From assembly GCA_017552715.1 (NCBI GenBank), contig JAFZOW010000018.1, positions 1 to 62,196 on the forward strand: 62,196 bases of DNA. The letters run 5' to 3'. The stretch comes from Lachnospiraceae bacterium (GTDB lineage Bacteria > Bacillota > Clostridia > Lachnospirales > Lachnospiraceae). This document shows, piece after piece, positions 60,911 to 62,196 of the stretch (positions are counted from its first letter, which is position 1; the number at the start of each line of letters is the position of its first letter). The notes under the pieces were generated by a model. The model was not told the DNA's origin, searched no databases, and saw nothing but the letters and a program-made list of their open reading frames with translations. Made by a program: the position numbers and the translations under genes.

Positions 60911-61711
60911 ATGGATACTTTTCGTTTATACCGTCATTCCATCGCGATGCTCATAAAGAGCCAGCTTCAATACCCTTCTTCCTTTATCATGCAGACCCTG
61001 GCCCAGCTGGTGATGCAGGGGGGCGAGATGCTGGCGGTGATCATGGTGGTGGACCGTTTCGGACAGCTGGGGCACTGGAGCGGCGGGAATCTTTTCTTTT
61101 TCTTCGGACTCATGTCGGTCTCCTTTTACCTGACGGAGGTATTCGGCAGGGGTGTCACCGGTGATTTTCCCTCCATGGTACGCAGCGGGATGCTGGACAG
61201 CCTTTTGCTGCGGCCCCGGGGGATCCTGACCCAGGTGCTGTGCAACGGAACGGACCCGCGGCGGATCAGCTGCATCGCGGTGGGTGTGCTGTCCATGGTG
61301 ATGGGATGCCGGATGAGCGAAGTCAGCTGGAGTTTTCTTAAAGTGCTGGCTCTGGCGGAATCCATCTTCATGAGCTGCCTGCTGATCCTGGGGCTTTTCC
61401 TCATTGAAGCCATCTTCTGCATCCACAGCGTAAAGTCCGTGGAGCTGGTGAACGCCCTGACCTACGGGGGAAGGAGCGCCTGCCAGTATCCCATCGATAT
61501 CTTTCCGAAGGCCCTGCGTATCCTTTTTTCCGTGGTGGCCCCCTTTGCGATGACCATGCATGTTCCGGCGGCTTATATCCTGGGGAGCCCGCTTTACGGC
61601 TGGCCTTTATGGACGGTCTTTGTCACTCCTCTGTCCGGGGCGTTACTCTTTGCCCTGATGACCCTGCTCTTTCACCGGGCCATACGCTATTACCGCTCAA
61701 CGGGAAGCTGA
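60911..61711 (+). CDS. ABC-2 type exporter permease subunit 2
   Basis: This 266-residue membrane protein lies three bases after subunit 1. It has about six helices. The MVRSGMLDSLLLRPRGILTQVL loop corresponds to the RP loop of subunit 1, so the two are paralogous halves of one channel. VELVNALTYGGRSACQYPIDIFPKALRILFSVVAPFAM is a block typical of this permease family. The complex would be an exporter with the ATPase encoded at 59157. No terminator is apparent before the repeat array that begins 87 bases downstream. Confidence 0.87.
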   Translation: MDTFRLYRHSIAMLIKSQLQYPSSFIMQTLAQLVMQGGEMLAVIMVVDRFGQLGHWSGGNLFFFFGLMSVSFYLTEVFGRGVTGDFPSMVRSGMLDSLLLRPRGILTQVLCNGTDPRRISCIAVGVLSMVMGCRMSEVSWSFLKVLALAESIFMSCLLILGLFLIEAIFCIHSVKSVELVNALTYGGRSACQYPIDIFPKALRILFSVVAPFAMTMHVPAAYILGSPLYGWPLWTVFVTPLSGALLFALMTLLFHRAIRYYRSTGS

Positions 61712-61798
61712 TTGCACCGAGGTTTTGGGGCATTTGTTCCCGCGCAGGGATCCGCCTGGATTAATGAAGAGCCGATGTATCGGGGGAGGAATTGATTA

Positions 61799-62196
61799 GA
61801 CAGCGAAAATCGCAGAAAAAGAGAGGATCGCTGTCAAAATTGCGTGTGCGGGGAGAAAAAGACAGCGGAAACGGCAGAAAAGGCGAGGATCGCTGTCAGG
61901 ATTGCGTGGACAGCGAGAAAAAGACAGCGGAAACGGCAAAAATAGAGAAAATCGCTGTCAAAATCGAGTGAGCAGGAAGAAAAAGACAGCGGAAATCGCA
62001 GAAATAGAGAGAATCGCTGTCAAAATCGAGTGAGCAGGAAGAAAAAGACAGCGAAAATCGCAGAAAAAGAGAGAATCGCTGTCAAAATCGAGTGAGCAGG
62101 AAGAAAAAGACAGCGGAAACGGCAGAAAAGGCGAGGATCGCTGTCAGGATTGCGTGGACAGCGAGAAAAAAACAGCGGAAATCGCCCAAATAGAGA
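61799..62196 (+). repeat. 62-bp tandem repeat array with internal inverted repeats, continuing past the window
   Basis: Units begin at 61799, 61861, 61923, 61985, 62047, 62109 and 62171, a period of exactly 62 bases, with the last cut by the window edge. Each complete unit has GACAGCG, a 23-base purine-rich interval, then CGCTGTC, so each can form a 7-bp stem. A 25-base linker ending GAAAAA follows. Units 2 and 6 are identical; others differ at scattered positions, and two linker types (GAGTGAGCAGG and GCGTGGACAGCG) alternate irregularly. 62 is not a multiple of three and the whole unit repeats, so neither a protein repeat nor CRISPR fits. The 87 bases before the array hold nothing recognised. 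Confidence 0.9.

Noticed and set aside
61792-61971. Short open frame from TTG 61792 with GGGGAGGA upstream (59 residues)
   Set aside because: It runs through 62-bp repeats whose length is not a multiple of three, gives a low-complexity Lys/Arg product, and has no similarity I recognise.
61799-62196. CRISPR array
   Set aside because: The entire 62-bp unit repeats, including the interval between the inverted repeats; there are no unique spacers and no cas genes nearby.

Overview
The window looks like chromosomal DNA of a Firmicute, most likely a Lachnospiraceae-type Clostridium. The supporting signs are strong GGAGG ribosome sites, sigma-A promoters (TTGACA-N17-TATAAT), tightly overlapping operons, late cobalamin genes of clostridial type, a zinc ABC operon with a small HxCxxxxCPIC membrane protein, and anaerobic radical SAM enzymes. 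Most genes have GC-rich third positions. Two stretches (about 50.9-52.2 kb and 57.0-58.2 kb) are visibly AT-richer and look imported or exchanged. The species cannot be named from this sequence. No rRNA, tRNA, phage genes, transposase or CRISPR array was seen.

Layout. (1) 0-7.1 kb: a giant helical protein with an embedded UbiB/ABC1-like kinase core, open at the left edge, followed by a two-domain GNAT-like protein. (2) 7.1-14.2 kb, minus strand: a surface-glycan operon (large membrane protein, GT2 glycosyltransferase, flippase-like protein, APH-like kinase, HAD phosphatase, nucleotidyltransferase). It is transcribed divergently from (3) 14.35-24.2 kb: a promoter, a cobalamin riboswitch and a corrinoid uptake and late-assembly operon (btuFCD-like, cobT, cobU, cobS, a short CobU-like gene, cbiB, cobD-like, a shortened cbiP, and a CobC-CobA fusion). 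(4) 24.2-24.4 kb: a 225-bp noncoding element with terminal inverted repeats. (5) 24.5-28.0 kb: a zinc/manganese-type ABC operon whose binding-protein gene has an in-frame stop. (6) 28.0-37.7 kb: eight coupled genes, namely an acyl-adenylating ligase, an acyl carrier protein, a GNAT-like acyltransferase and five B12-binding-domain radical SAM proteins. (7) 37.7-40.4 kb: a metal-efflux operon with an ArsR/SmtB operator, a separate HMA protein, a Zn/Cd P-type ATPase and an ArsR regulator. (8) 40.4-48.2 kb: a CYTH protein on the minus strand, then an M32 carboxypeptidase fused to an HD-GYP-like domain, a response-regulator receiver, an HflK/HflC-like pair and a membrane glycosyltransferase-like protein. 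(9) 48.4-52.3 kb: a second GNAT-like plus giant helical protein pair. (10) 52.3-58.9 kb: an amidophosphoribosyltransferase-like protein without the N-terminal cysteine, a large secreted protein, an AT-rich membrane protein and a GT2 enzyme. (11) 59.1-61.7 kb: an ABC-2 exporter. (12) 61.8 kb to the end: a 62-bp tandem repeat array.

The most striking system is the 28.0-37.7 kb cluster. A carboxylate-activating ligase next to a carrier protein suggests an acyl-thioester substrate, and five cobalamin-type radical SAM enzymes would then modify it. This is a candidate lipid or natural-product pathway of unknown product. It lies about 4 kb downstream of the cobalamin operon, which could supply the cofactor. 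Second in interest are the two loci that pair a giant helical protein with a two-domain GNAT-like protein, and the M32 peptidase/HD-GYP/receiver operon.
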